Shown: positions 25,980 to 32,561 of the stretch, piece after piece
How positions within the stretch are numbered: the stretch's first letter is position 1
Layout: every line of letters starts with the position of its first letter
DNA from: Edaphosphingomonas laterariae
Lineage (GTDB): Bacteria; Pseudomonadota; Alphaproteobacteria; Sphingomonadales; Sphingomonadaceae
DNA: 32,561 nucleotides
NCBI RefSeq assembly: GCF_900188165.1
Contig: NZ_FZOS01000032.1
Location: 1-32,561 of the forward strand
Direction of reading: 5' to 3'
Notes under the pieces: generated by a model
The model's input: the letters and a program-made list of their open reading frames with translations, nothing else
Databases searched by the model: none
What the model was told of the DNA's origin: nothing
Translations under genes and position numbers: made by a program

Positions 25980-26743
25980 GCAGCCAAGCTCCCGAACTGC
26001 TGCTCGCCAGCCACCTCAAGACGCTCAAGCTGCCAACCTTCCTGCGCGAGCATGACAAGCTGGCCCGGCAATGCGCAGCAGAGGGCGTAGATCATGTCCG
26101 CTACCTTGCTCGGCTTGTCGAACTGGAACTGATCGACCGGGAACGCCGGATGGTCGAGCGCCGGATCAAGGCCGCGCGGTTCCCGGCCGCCAAGAGCCTC
26201 GACAGCTTCGACTTTGCCGCCATTCCGAAGCTCAACAAGATGCAGGTGCTCGAACTGGCGCGTTGTGACTGGATTACCCGTCGCGAGAACGTCATCGCCC
26301 TTGGCCCGTCGGGGACCGGCAAGACCCATGTCGCGATCGGTCTTGGCCTGGCGGCCTGCCAGAAGGGCCTGACGGTCGGGTTCATCACTGCTTCCGCGCT
26401 GGTCAGCGAGATGATGGAGGCACGCGACGAACGCCGCCTACTGCGCTTACACAAGCAGATGACCGGCTATAAGCTTCTCATCATCGATGAGTTGGGGTTC
26501 GTGCCCCTCTCCAAAACCGGCGCGGAACTGCTGTTCGAGCTGATCTCACAGCGCTACGAACGCGGCTCGACGCTGATCACCAGCAACCTGCCGTTCGACG
26601 AATGGACCGAGACGTTCGGTTCCGAGCGCCTGACAGGCGCGCTCCTCGACCGGCTCACCCACCACGTCAGCATCCTCGAGATGAACGGCGAGAGCTATCG
26701 CCTGGCCCAGAGCCAGGCACGCAAAGCACGTCCCAACCCCTGA
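25976..26743 (+). CDS. istB: IS21-family helper ATPase IstB
   Basis: DnaC-like AAA+ ATPase of 255 aa that assists IstA in target choice. Walker A GPSGTGKT is at about 109-116 and Walker B is LLIIDELGFVPLS, followed by the sensor region STLITSNLPFDEW, all in family order. ATG 25976 overlaps the istA stop by 4 bases; the longer open frame upstream lies inside istA. The gene ends 12 bases before a 16-bp inverted repeat. No damage is seen. Confidence 0.95.
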   Translation: MSSQAPELLLASHLKTLKLPTFLREHDKLARQCAAEGVDHVRYLARLVELELIDRERRMVERRIKAARFPAAKSLDSFDFAAIPKLNKMQVLELARCDWITRRENVIALGPSGTGKTHVAIGLGLAACQKGLTVGFITASALVSEMMEARDERRLLRLHKQMTGYKLLIIDELGFVPLSKTGAELLFELISQRYERGSTLITSNLPFDEWTETFGSERLTGALLDRLTHHVSILEMNGESYRLAQSQARKARPNP

Positions 26744-26754
26744 CAGAAACGGCA

Positions 26755-26815
26755 ATCCGGGTGTTGGCGACCCCCGCTCGGGCTACGCCCTCCCGGCGCT
26801 CGCCAACACCCGGAT
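26755..26815 (+). repeat. large palindrome downstream of istB
   Basis: A perfect 16-bp stem (ATCCGGGTGTTGGCGA at 26755-26770 and its complement at 26800-26815) encloses a 29-base loop containing CGGGCTACGCCCTC. It may terminate istB transcription or serve the IS in another way. The loop sequence recurs at positions 4-16 of the other IS copy, while the stem sequence does not. Confidence 0.6.
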
Positions 26816-27465
26816 CAAGTGGCCTGGTTTTGCTCCGCCCAATGGACGACTTTTACGCCGCCGTTGACAGGATCCGCATGGAATGCCTTGTGATGCGGTC
26901 CAAGGTCTCCCGAGAACAATAGGTGCGAGCCTCCGACGTGCATCTCGGCCGACGCTGACCCCAGAATATGCCCTGCATTCCAAAACCGGGTCCTGAAGCC
27001 CGGTACCGGCTCGAACCACTCATTCAGTTCGACCGTGTCGCACAGGCTGTAAGCGGCCATCGAATCCGCTTCGGTGTAGATCGGCTCGAACGGCACTTCA
27101 TCCCTGCGATCACGCCGACGATTGCGTCGCTCCGCTTCGCTCTCCTGGATCCGTCCGGCATCCGGCAGCATGTAGTAGAGAAGATCCTTGGTCTGGGGAG
27201 TGCAGTAGATCGGGCCACGGTAGCCCTCGGCCGACAACTTGGGCAGAAGCCCGCTGTGATCGATATGCGCATGGGTCAGCACGACCGCGTCGATCCTGCG
27301 CACATCGAATGAAAATGGGTCCCGATTGAGCGTTTCGAGAGTCCGCGATCCCTGGAAAAGGCCGCAGTCGATAAGCACAGTACTCCCTCCATAGTGCAGT
27401 TCCATGCACGAGCCGGTGACTGTCCCTGCAGCGCCGTGGAAGGTGATCTTGGGCTCGTTACTCAT
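26815..27465 (-). pseudogene. MBL-fold RNA exonuclease (Ysh1/CPSF-type), C-terminal half lost to IS21
   Basis: N-terminal part of a metallo-beta-lactamase-fold nuclease. About 198 residues are native and the last 18 or so are IS-encoded (below 26870). The start has the family block TFHGAAGTVTGSCMEL. The metal motif HAHIDH is at 65-70, with later ligands at H166 (WNAGHILGSA) and D187 (FSGDLGP). Full-length members are about 450 residues and need the beta-CASP and C-terminal metal residues absent here, so activity is unlikely. ATG 27465 begins at the conserved N-terminus. It is divergent from the pfkB gene, a common partner in alphaproteobacterial hypoxia/PHA clusters. Confidence 0.85.
26819..26862 (-). 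repeat. IS21 right-end repeats
   Basis: Two inverted copies of the terminal repeat, at 26819-26839 and 26843-26862. They match L1/L2 of the left end when read on the minus strand (GGCGGCGTAAAAGTCGTCCA and GGCGGAGCAAAACCAGGCCA). Confidence 0.8.
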
Positions 27466-27698
27466 CGGCTCACTCTGCTCCTGCTTGGTCTGCAACAGTC
27501 CGACCCTTAGACACCCCTATAACTCGAGCTATGCGAGATATCCCGTAGTGGGCCGCGTCAACTGGCATTGCCGTACTGGCCGAGCACATCGCGCTGACCG
27601 CGACGTCGTCGATCCTCGATCACATCCGCGAATATGGGCCGGTTGAATTGGGGATATTGCGGATAGACCGGAATGCGGCCGGCCCGCTCAATGGCAGA

Positions 27699-28631
27699 AT
27701 GACGAACATTGCCACCCTGACGCTGAACCCCACGATCGACGTCGCCTACGAAGTCGATCGCATGTTCCACACGCGCAAGATGCGGACAAAATCCGAGTTT
27801 TACAGCCCAGGCGGTGGCGGCATCAACGTCGCCCGGGTCTTCGTCCGCCTCGGCGGCAATGCTCGAAACTATTATATGGCGGGTGGCGCAACGGGCGATG
27901 CGCTCGACGGCCTGCTCGACCTTCATCAGCTTGTTCGCAATCGCATCACCATCGCGGGCCACACCCGCGTTGCATCTGCCGTGCTGGAGATCGAAAGCGG
28001 CAAGGAATTCCGCTTCGTCCCGCCCGGCCCGACAATCCAGCCTGTCGAATGGCAGGCGTGTCTTGCCCAGCTTGAAAACGCGCAGTGCAAATTCATGGTC
28101 CTAAGCGGTTCGCTACCCCGGGGTATGCCCGGTGACTTCTACGGTCAGGTCGCGGCGCTGATGCACCGACGCAATATCCCGGTTGTGCTCGACAGTTCAG
28201 GGCCCGGTCTCAAGGGTGGCCTTCAGGAAGGCCGCATCTTTCTCGTAAAACCCAGCATCGGCGAGTTGCGGCAATTCACCGGCCAGAAACTCGCGACACC
28301 CGACGAGATCGCCAATGCCGCAATGGAAATCGTTCGATCGGGACAAGCCGCGCATGTCGCCGTGACCATGGGCCATGACGGCGCAATCCTTGCCACTGCC
28401 ACCGGACAGCTTTTTCTGCCGGCCGCCTCCATAGAGGCGAAAAGTGCGGTTGGCGCCGGTGACAGTTTCCTCTCCGCCATGCTCTTTGCGATCTCGATCG
28501 GCTGGGATACGGCCGAAGCGTTCCGCTTCGGAATTGCTGCTGGCGCTGCCGCCGTGATGAGCCCGGGTCACGATCTCGCCAGACCAGACAATATCCAGCA
28601 CCTATACCAGCAGGTTACGCCAATACCCTGA
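27699..28631 (+). CDS. PfkB-family sugar kinase (1-/6-phosphofructokinase type)
   Basis: Ribokinase-fold sugar-phosphate kinase of 310 aa. It has TLTLNPTIDVAYEVDRM at the N-terminus and the glycine-rich substrate segment SPGGGGINVARVFVRLGG. VLSGSLPRGMP lies mid-protein, and the ATP/anion-hole motif GAGDS is at 252-256 with catalytic D255. These blocks fit the 6-/1-phosphofructokinase and tagatose-kinase branch. ATG 27699 starts at the conserved sequence but has a weak ribosome-binding site; TTG 27648 in the same frame is an alternative, and the frame is open back to 27549. It is divergent from the broken MBL gene. Confidence 0.88.
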   Translation: MTNIATLTLNPTIDVAYEVDRMFHTRKMRTKSEFYSPGGGGINVARVFVRLGGNARNYYMAGGATGDALDGLLDLHQLVRNRITIAGHTRVASAVLEIESGKEFRFVPPGPTIQPVEWQACLAQLENAQCKFMVLSGSLPRGMPGDFYGQVAALMHRRNIPVVLDSSGPGLKGGLQEGRIFLVKPSIGELRQFTGQKLATPDEIANAAMEIVRSGQAAHVAVTMGHDGAILATATGQLFLPAASIEAKSAVGAGDSFLSAMLFAISIGWDTAEAFRFGIAAGAAAVMSPGHDLARPDNIQHLYQQVTPIP

Positions 28632-28675
28632 GTGTTGCGGCAAATCGGCCATCTGAGATTCATCGCGCCCGAATC

Positions 28676-28822
28676 ATGCGCAAGCTCGACGCTAGTTCGA
28701 TCGCGAGCCTGGTTGCGACGGCGATAGCGCTAGGCGGCGCGCAACAGACCCTGGTGCGTAGAATCCCGCATTGCTGGAAAAAGGCCGGTCGGTCAGTCAA
28801 CCTCTTACGCCAAAGAGACTGA
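28676..28822 (+). CDS. possible small ORF, unknown
   Basis: A 48-codon frame starting at ATG 28676 (MRKLDASSIASLVATAIALG...) that ends in TGA directly before the ATG of the next small frame. I do not recognise it and see no ribosome-binding site. It may be a chance frame or a decayed remnant. Confidence 0.2.
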   Translation: MRKLDASSIASLVATAIALGGAQQTLVRRIPHCWKKAGRSVNLLRQRD

Positions 28823-28981
28823 ATGATGACCGACAATACTCCCAACGGGGCGAACATGAACGTCCGCGCGCCCTTCCCGATTGCTCATCCAGAGGCGGCG
28901 AGGATACTGCTTTTTCTGCCGCACATGCAGGCCGCCATAATCACGGCCGCTCTGGAGCAGCAGCAGGCCCCTCAAATCTAG
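28823..28981 (+). CDS. possible small ORF, unknown
   Basis: A 52-codon frame starting ATGATG at 28823 (MMTDNTPNGANMNVRAPFPI...), immediately after the preceding small frame's stop. It contains a short hydrophobic/helical stretch (ARILLFLPHMQAAIITAALE) and ends in a Gln-rich tail. A weak AAAGAG lies upstream. I do not recognise it. It stops 17 bases before the IS110 remnant. Confidence 0.3.
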   Translation: MMTDNTPNGANMNVRAPFPIAHPEAARILLFLPHMQAAIITAALEQQQAPQI

Positions 28982-28998
28982 CAAAGGATCCATCCTTT

Positions 28999-29158
28999 AT
29001 GAATATTAGCACGACCGGCCTCGATTCGGCTAAAAATTGCTTTTCAAGCTCACGCGATCAGAAAAGTTGTCGTCCGCAAGACGCTAAGACAACCGCAGAT
29101 GCGTCCCTTCTTCGAGAAGTTTCCGCCTAGTCTGGTCGGAGCGGAAGCCTGCGACTGG
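28999..29158 (+). pseudogene. IS110-family transposase, N-terminal remnant with frameshift
   Basis: The first frame reads MNISTTGLDSAKN, the start of an IS110/IS1111 transposase (DEDD type, GLDxAKN). After a +1 shift near 29040 the similarity continues as FQAHAIRKVVVRKTLRQ and then MRPFFEKFPPSLVGAEACDW, matching the family's FFxxxPPxLVGMEAC block. Nothing of the transposase remains beyond 29158. The remnant lies directly against the luxR gene and its second frame is continuous with it, which creates a misleading upstream start at 29099. Confidence 0.75.
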
Positions 29159-29178
29159 ACGAAGATCTGCGCCGGCGA

Positions 29179-29184
29179 GGAGGA
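29179..29184 (+). promoter_or_regulatory. ribosome-binding site deciding the luxR start
   Basis: AGGAGG lies 7 bases before GTG 29192. It supports that start over ATG 29099, which is inside transposase-derived sequence. Confidence 0.7.
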
Positions 29185-29191
29185 GAAACCC

Positions 29192-29977
29192 GTGTATGTC
29201 GGACCCCGCCTGCTTGAAGCGCTATCCCGTCTCAACATGGCATCGTCGACCGAGGCACTGCGCGACGGACTGGCTGATGCCGCCAGGCAAATGGGCTTTC
29301 CCTATATCGCGCTGGTCCAACACGGCGGTCTGCCGCGGCTGGTCGAGTGCTCGATGGTGGTCACCAACTATCCGGCGAAGTTCGTCCAATCCTACATCGC
29401 AAACCACTATTATGTTATCGACCCGGTCTATGAAGTGAGCCAGCTTCTCGATCGGCCGTTCGGCTGGGAGGAGATCAGCAACGTCGTCGAGCTTGCCGAT
29501 CACCAGCATGCCCTTTTCAAGGAAGCGGGGCGCTACGGGATCGTTCACGGCGTCACCGTGCCGCTACACATCCCGAGCGAGTCCTACGCGTCATGCACCT
29601 TCGCCCGCCCGGAACCGATCGAGATCACGCCATCGCTGATGACCACGCTCCAGATCATCGCCGGCTTCGCGTTCAGGGCGGGCCTCTATCTCCATCACGC
29701 CATGCACGACCGCAATGTTCCCCGGCTTACGCGCCGCGAGGCAGAATGCACGGCGCTGATCGCGCTCGGCAAGACCGATTGGGAGATCGGCCAGATCCTC
29801 GGGATCGCCCAAACCACGGTTCGGTATTTCATAACGAGAGCGAAGCAACGCTACGGCGTCTTCAGGCGCTCGGAGCTGGTCGCGCGCGCGATCATCGATG
29901 CTCAGGTCATCCGTGATGGCCAGGACAGGGATAGCAAGGTGCCCGAGAGCGCCGACGACAAGCCGGAGCGTGGATAG
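29192..29977 (+). CDS. LuxR-family regulator with autoinducer-binding domain
   Basis: A 261-residue quorum-sensing-type transcription factor. The autoinducer-binding domain is at about 20-170. Of the usual pocket residues it keeps Y68, D77-P78 (YVIDPVYEV) and W92 (PFGWEE), but the first pocket Trp is replaced by Phe (F64 in YPAKFVQSYI). The LuxR helix-turn-helix is at about 178-236 (LTRREAECTALIALGKTDWE, then TTVRYFITRAKQRYGV). A strong AGGAGG precedes GTG 29192. No luxI-type synthase is in the window, so it is a solo regulator here. On sphingomonad plasmids such proteins could control transfer genes; that is inference from the traG fragment nearby. Confidence 0.85.
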   Translation: MYVGPRLLEALSRLNMASSTEALRDGLADAARQMGFPYIALVQHGGLPRLVECSMVVTNYPAKFVQSYIANHYYVIDPVYEVSQLLDRPFGWEEISNVVELADHQHALFKEAGRYGIVHGVTVPLHIPSESYASCTFARPEPIEITPSLMTTLQIIAGFAFRAGLYLHHAMHDRNVPRLTRREAECTALIALGKTDWEIGQILGIAQTTVRYFITRAKQRYGVFRRSELVARAIIDAQVIRDGQDRDSKVPESADDKPERG

Positions 29978-30145
29978 CTCACATCGCGTTGCGGGAGCGG
30001 ACGATGCGCCAGATACGGCTTGGACCATTTTGCGGCGAGCAGCGCGGAAGGGTGGAGGTTGGTTGAGGCGGTGGAGTAGAATCGGAAAGGTGGTGAGTGG
30101 GGAAGCGCGTTAACGCCCCCAAGCGCCCCGGTGCTCTTTCAAAGC

Positions 30146-30181
30146 GTACACTGCTTGACGAACGGCAGCGGAAGGGTGTAC
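30146..30181 (+). promoter_or_regulatory. possible operator of the toxin-antitoxin operon
   Basis: GTACAC (30146-30151) and GTGTAC (30176-30181) are exact inverted half-sites 24 bases apart, and a TTGACG hexamer (30155-30160) lies between them. The site is 31 bases before the antitoxin start, where DUF1778/GNAT pairs usually bind their own promoter. The remaining sequence from 29978 to 30145 holds nothing I recognise. Confidence 0.4.
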
Positions 30182-30211
30182 CAATTGAAGCTGTACGAGT
30201 GGAGGCACACA

Positions 30212-30490
30212 ATGCCGCGAGCAGTAGTGGAAGACAACAGACGCATGAGCCTGCGGATTCGGCCGGAGCAAAAGGCTTTGCTTGCCCGGGCGGCTGCGCT
30301 CAAGCATACCGATCTCACGACCTTTGTCACACGTTCGGCGCTGCGCGAGGCCGAGAACGTGATCGAAGAGTCGGAGCGGACGAAACTGAGCGAGAGAGAC
30401 AGCCTGCTCGTTCTTGATCTGCTCGAGAACCCGCCGCCGGTGAATGCGAAACTGCGCGCTGCCATCGCCGCGATGCCGAAGTTGGCATGA
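30212..30490 (+). CDS. DUF1778 (TacA-type) antitoxin
   Basis: Ribbon-helix-helix antitoxin of 92 aa. The DNA-binding part is MSLRIRPEQKALLARAAALK and the following helix HTDLTTFVTRSALREAENVI. The C-terminal tail (LLVLDLLENPPPVNAKLRAA) is the toxin-neutralising region in this family. ATG 30212 has GGAGG 6 bases upstream; the longer upstream frame lacks similarity. Its stop overlaps the toxin start by 4 bp, the standard arrangement for the pair. Confidence 0.9.
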   Translation: MPRAVVEDNRRMSLRIRPEQKALLARAAALKHTDLTTFVTRSALREAENVIEESERTKLSERDSLLVLDLLENPPPVNAKLRAAIAAMPKLA

Positions 30491-31014
30491 CGCTTCCTTC
30501 ATGGCACGAGGAAGCGATTTCGAAAGCGCATGACCGGACTTCATTCGACTGCGGCGACAATGATCTGAACGTCTACTTGCAGCGTTATGCGCGGCAAAGC
30601 CACGAGGCAGGCGGGGCGAAGACGTTCCTCGCCATCGACGACACCGACAGCAAGACGGTTCTCGGCTTTTACAGCATCGCTCCGGGCAGCATGGATCATG
30701 CGGATACGCCAGAACTGGCGAGGCGAGGACTCGCCAGGCATGAGGTGCCGGGCTTCCGGCTCGCGCGGCTAGCAACGGATCTGCGTGTGCAGGGGCAAGG
30801 GCTCGGGGGTCAGCTCCTGGGCGCGATCGGGCGCAGATGCATTCGCGTCGCGACCGAGGTCGGCGGGGTTATGCTGATCATCGACGCCAAAAACGAGCGC
30901 GCCGCGGACTGGTATGCCGGCTACGGCGCTATTCCGCTGCACGACAAACCGCTGACGCTCATATTGCCCTTTGCGACACTCGAACGTGAATTGAGAGCTG
31001 CAGGCCAGTTCTAG
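30487..31014 (+). CDS. GNAT-family (TacT-type) toxin
   Basis: Acetyltransferase toxin of 175 aa. Relatives block translation by acetylating the amino acid on charged tRNA. The N-terminus has FDCGDNDLNVYLQRYARQS, common to this toxin group. The acetyl-CoA loop is in LATDLRVQGQGLGGQLL (Q/RxxGxG), and the late AADWYAGYGAIPL block holds the conserved Tyr. It starts inside the antitoxin stop (4-bp overlap). With its partner it probably stabilises the plasmid. Confidence 0.9.
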   Translation: MTLPSWHEEAISKAHDRTSFDCGDNDLNVYLQRYARQSHEAGGAKTFLAIDDTDSKTVLGFYSIAPGSMDHADTPELARRGLARHEVPGFRLARLATDLRVQGQGLGGQLLGAIGRRCIRVATEVGGVMLIIDAKNERAADWYAGYGAIPLHDKPLTLILPFATLERELRAAGQF

Positions 31015-31257
31015 GCGTTCAGGGCGCGATGCGCCGTGCAATGTCGTTTGTCTTCGACGTGAGCTCCACACCGGGGTCACTCGCGCGACCATATCCACAT
31101 CGGAACCCGAAGGCTGAGGCGCGCTCCAGATCGGCTTGCAGAGAACAGAATCAGCGGGGTCAAACCAGTGTTCCAGTGCGATTTGCCGCACGAAACCGGC
31201 TATGAATGATGGAACAATGACAAGATCTCTGCTATAGTCGGCTGCGAGGAACTATCG

Positions 31258-31713
31258 ATGAATACCGCAGCCGACATGCCCCCAACCGATCCTGCAGCGC
31301 CGCGGCTGAGGCTAGCCGATTGGCTGTGGCGTCCGTGGTATGCAAAGGCGTGGTGGGCCACGATCCCGGTCTGGTGGATCGGCATGGCGGCGTCCACGAA
31401 GATCGCGCCGCTGGAGGCCTTCTACGACAGCGCGCCTGCCGGTTTTCTCAATGTGCTTTTCTTCCCGATGACTGCGCTCCTGGCGCTGGGTGTCGGTTAC
31501 GCGCAGGATTGGCTGACGGCATTTGCGCCGCAGGGCGAGGGCGATCCTATATCCGATGAGGCGCGGGCTAGAATTGCCCGTCTGTGGGAAGAGCATGATC
31601 GCGCTATGGAAGATATCCGAGCCGGCAGCGATATCCACGATCCGCGCTCCGGGGCGCTATACATCGGCAATCCGATAAGCCCTAACAATGGCGCTCGTAT
31701 CAGCGTTTTTTGA
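31258..31713 (+). CDS. small membrane protein, unknown function
   Basis: A 151-residue protein with two likely membrane segments (about 30-48, rich in Trp: AWWATIPVWWIGMAAS; and about 62-82, FLNVLFFPMTALLALGVGYA). A charged helix (SDEARARIARLWEEHDRAM) and a short tail ending NNGARISVF follow. I do not recognise the family. It is convergent with traG and the two 3' ends overlap by 14 bp. The position next to traG suggests a link with the conjugation region. The 243 bases upstream (31015-31257) show a small GGCGC-GAT-GCGCC hairpin after the toxin gene and no other gene. Confidence 0.65.
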   Translation: MNTAADMPPTDPAAPRLRLADWLWRPWYAKAWWATIPVWWIGMAASTKIAPLEAFYDSAPAGFLNVLFFPMTALLALGVGYAQDWLTAFAPQGEGDPISDEARARIARLWEEHDRAMEDIRAGSDIHDPRSGALYIGNPISPNNGARISVF

Positions 31714-32466
31714 AGCTGCTGTCGCCATCGCCCGGGCTGCCCTCGATGTCCGTGGAGAATCTCCCGCCCTTCAGAACCGCGTTCTGTTCAACCGATGTGA
31801 GAGGGCCAGTAACGTCGAATGTCGCGCGCCCGGAATCCGCGTCCTGAAGGTAGCGGTTACGCATGCCATCCGGGCCAAGGATGCGATCTGACAGTTCGCG
31901 GGAGAAGGTTGCAGCCGGATCGCTGGACCGGGCCGCGGCACGTTCGGCGGCAGCAATTGCCTCTCGAACGTCGTAGTTCACGATATCCAGGCTCGACTGA
32001 GCATTCTCCGTTGAAATGCCAACATCACGGCTCTCGAACCCCAGACTTCCGCCGACACGTCCCGAGGTGGAACGGCCCTTCTGGGTGGTCGGCGTTTGGC
32101 TCGATTGCTGTCCCTTGCCGGCCGGTTGTCCGCGGCCGCCAATAGCTTCGGATTCCTGAGAGTCGATACTCCCTCCGACATGAGCACCGACAGACGTACC
32201 AATCGTGACCTGATCCTGCGCCGAGCGCGACAGCCCCCGCTGCCATCCGGTCTGCGCGATGATCGCCTGGACGTCCCTGGTGAGCGTATCTGCTACCTGC
32301 GGATTGAGCCGCCAGTTGCCGTGCCGGTCCATCTCGAACCCGCCGCGCAGCCAGTTCTGCATCATGGCCTGGCCCTGTTCGCCGCTGCTCAGGAAATGCT
32401 CGATCGTGTCGGGCCCGGCCTGTTTGCCCGCCTCGAAACGCGTACTGGTGTCGTTGCGCGCCGACT
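31700..32466 (-). pseudogene. traG: conjugal transfer protein TraG, C-terminal part, cut by IS21
   Basis: About 255 residues matching the C-terminal region of F-type TraG, a mating-pair stabilisation/entry-exclusion protein of conjugative plasmids. Recognisable parts are MMQNWLRGGFEMDRHGNWRL, the Gly/Ser/Gln-rich low-complexity middle, and SRELSDRILGPDGMRNRYLQ followed by the terminal SPGDGDSSFKKR. The N-terminal membrane portion is missing: the frame enters the IS21 left end at 32467 and finds only an IS-derived ATG at 32560. TraG is normally near 900 residues or more, so this is non-functional. Assignment is from overall pattern and is moderately sure. Confidence 0.7.
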
Positions 32467-32561
32467 TGAGAACGGCGGAGCAATATTCGACCACGGTAGC
32501 GGCGGGATAGCCCTGCTGCGGGCGGCGTAAAAGTCGTCCACCTTGAAGCCTTTCTGCCAAG
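32467..32561 (+). mobile_element. IS21-family element, left end only
   Basis: Left terminus of a third IS21-family copy, same orientation as the other two. It starts TGAGAACGGCGGAGC at 32467 and carries both left-end repeats (32474-32494, 32521-32541). It is very similar to 24366-24440 but with differences (for example GGGATAGCC in place of CGAAGTG between the repeats), so it is a variant element. The body continues past the window. Confidence 0.82.

Larger units (their letters stand above)
24366..26869 (+). mobile_element. IS21-family insertion sequence, complete
   Basis: A 2504-bp element with istA and istB on the plus strand. The left end TGAGAACGGCGG (24366) and right end CCGTTGACA (26869) are imperfect inverted repeats sharing the pattern TG-2 bases-AACGGCGG. 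Each end carries two 20-21 bp repeats (24373-24393, 24420-24440, 26819-26839, 26843-26862), as is usual in IS21. The flanks (ACGCAGGC on the left, GGATCCGC on the right) do not match, so the expected short target duplication is absent. Both flanking genes are truncated at the boundary, suggesting recombination between IS copies rather than simple insertion. Confidence 0.9.

Noticed and set aside
24358-26877. Target-site duplication around the complete IS21
   Set aside because: ACGCAGGC and GGATCCGC do not share a 4-8 bp direct repeat.
27549-27698. N-terminal extension of the PfkB kinase
   Set aside because: The frame is open from a TAG at 27546, but it has no ATG, only a TTG at 27648, and the PfkB family block begins exactly at ATG 27699.
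29099-29191. ATG 29099 as the luxR start
   Set aside because: These residues match an IS110 transposase, and GTG 29192 has a much better ribosome-binding site.
1-32561. CRISPR array, tRNA or rRNA genes, integron or phage structural genes
   Set aside because: No regularly spaced repeats other than the IS21 terminal repeats, and no RNA-gene or phage signatures were seen on reading either strand.

Overview
The window is high-GC DNA of alphaproteobacterial, most likely sphingomonad (Sphingomonadaceae), origin. Grounds are the family content (class I PHA synthase locus, MaoC-Pta fusion, STAS-MlaE transporter, TraG-type conjugation fragment) and the codon habits of most genes, which favour TAT for Tyr and CAT for His. 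A truncated traG, a TacA/TacT-type toxin-antitoxin pair, a solo LuxR and several insertion sequences suggest a plasmid or other mobile replicon. I made the assignments by reading motifs, without database searches.

Layout. Three IS21-family copies lie in the same orientation: a right end at 1-95, a complete element at 24366-26869 and a left end at 32467-32561. They divide the window into a 24.3 kb segment (96-24365) and a 5.6 kb segment (26870-32466). At all four junctions an open reading frame runs into the IS and ends, or begins, inside it (envelope lipoprotein, phasin, metallo-beta-lactamase RNase, TraG). None of the IS copies shows matching flanking target duplications.

Segment 1, minus-strand part (96-14752). 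A long co-directional array reads phaB - phaA - lptB paralog - [IS1380 insertion] - ohyA remnant - phaC - maoC/pta fusion - ackA - fabI - pldA (OMPLA) - mlaE - mlaF - mlaD - ABC auxiliary lipoprotein. The last eight genes are joined by seven consecutive 4-bp ATGA/GTGA stop/start overlaps, so they should be translationally coupled. The array links polyhydroxyalkanoate (PHA) synthesis and acetyl-phosphate/ATP recovery to a FabI-type reductase, an outer-membrane phospholipase and a complete Mla/MCE lipid transporter. This combination is the most interesting content of the window.

Segment 1, plus-strand part (15320-24365). A TetR regulator is divergent from a second phaB, which is followed by a phasin, then a tripartite exporter (NodT outer-membrane factor, HlyD adaptor, RbbA-like double-ATPase/permease, YhhJ-like permease) and a second phasin. 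A near-identical cis-element of about 27 bp precedes both phaB paralogs and may be the operator of the TetR protein. From the middle of the RbbA-like gene onward, His and Tyr codon choice switches from CAT/TAT to CAC/TAC, suggesting that the 3' part and the second phasin came from a different donor.

Segment 2 (26870-32466) holds a truncated MBL-fold RNase, a PfkB kinase, two doubtful small ORFs, an IS110-type transposase remnant abutting a LuxR-family regulator, a DUF1778/GNAT toxin-antitoxin pair, a small membrane protein and the C-terminal part of TraG. No tRNA, rRNA or CRISPR array was seen.
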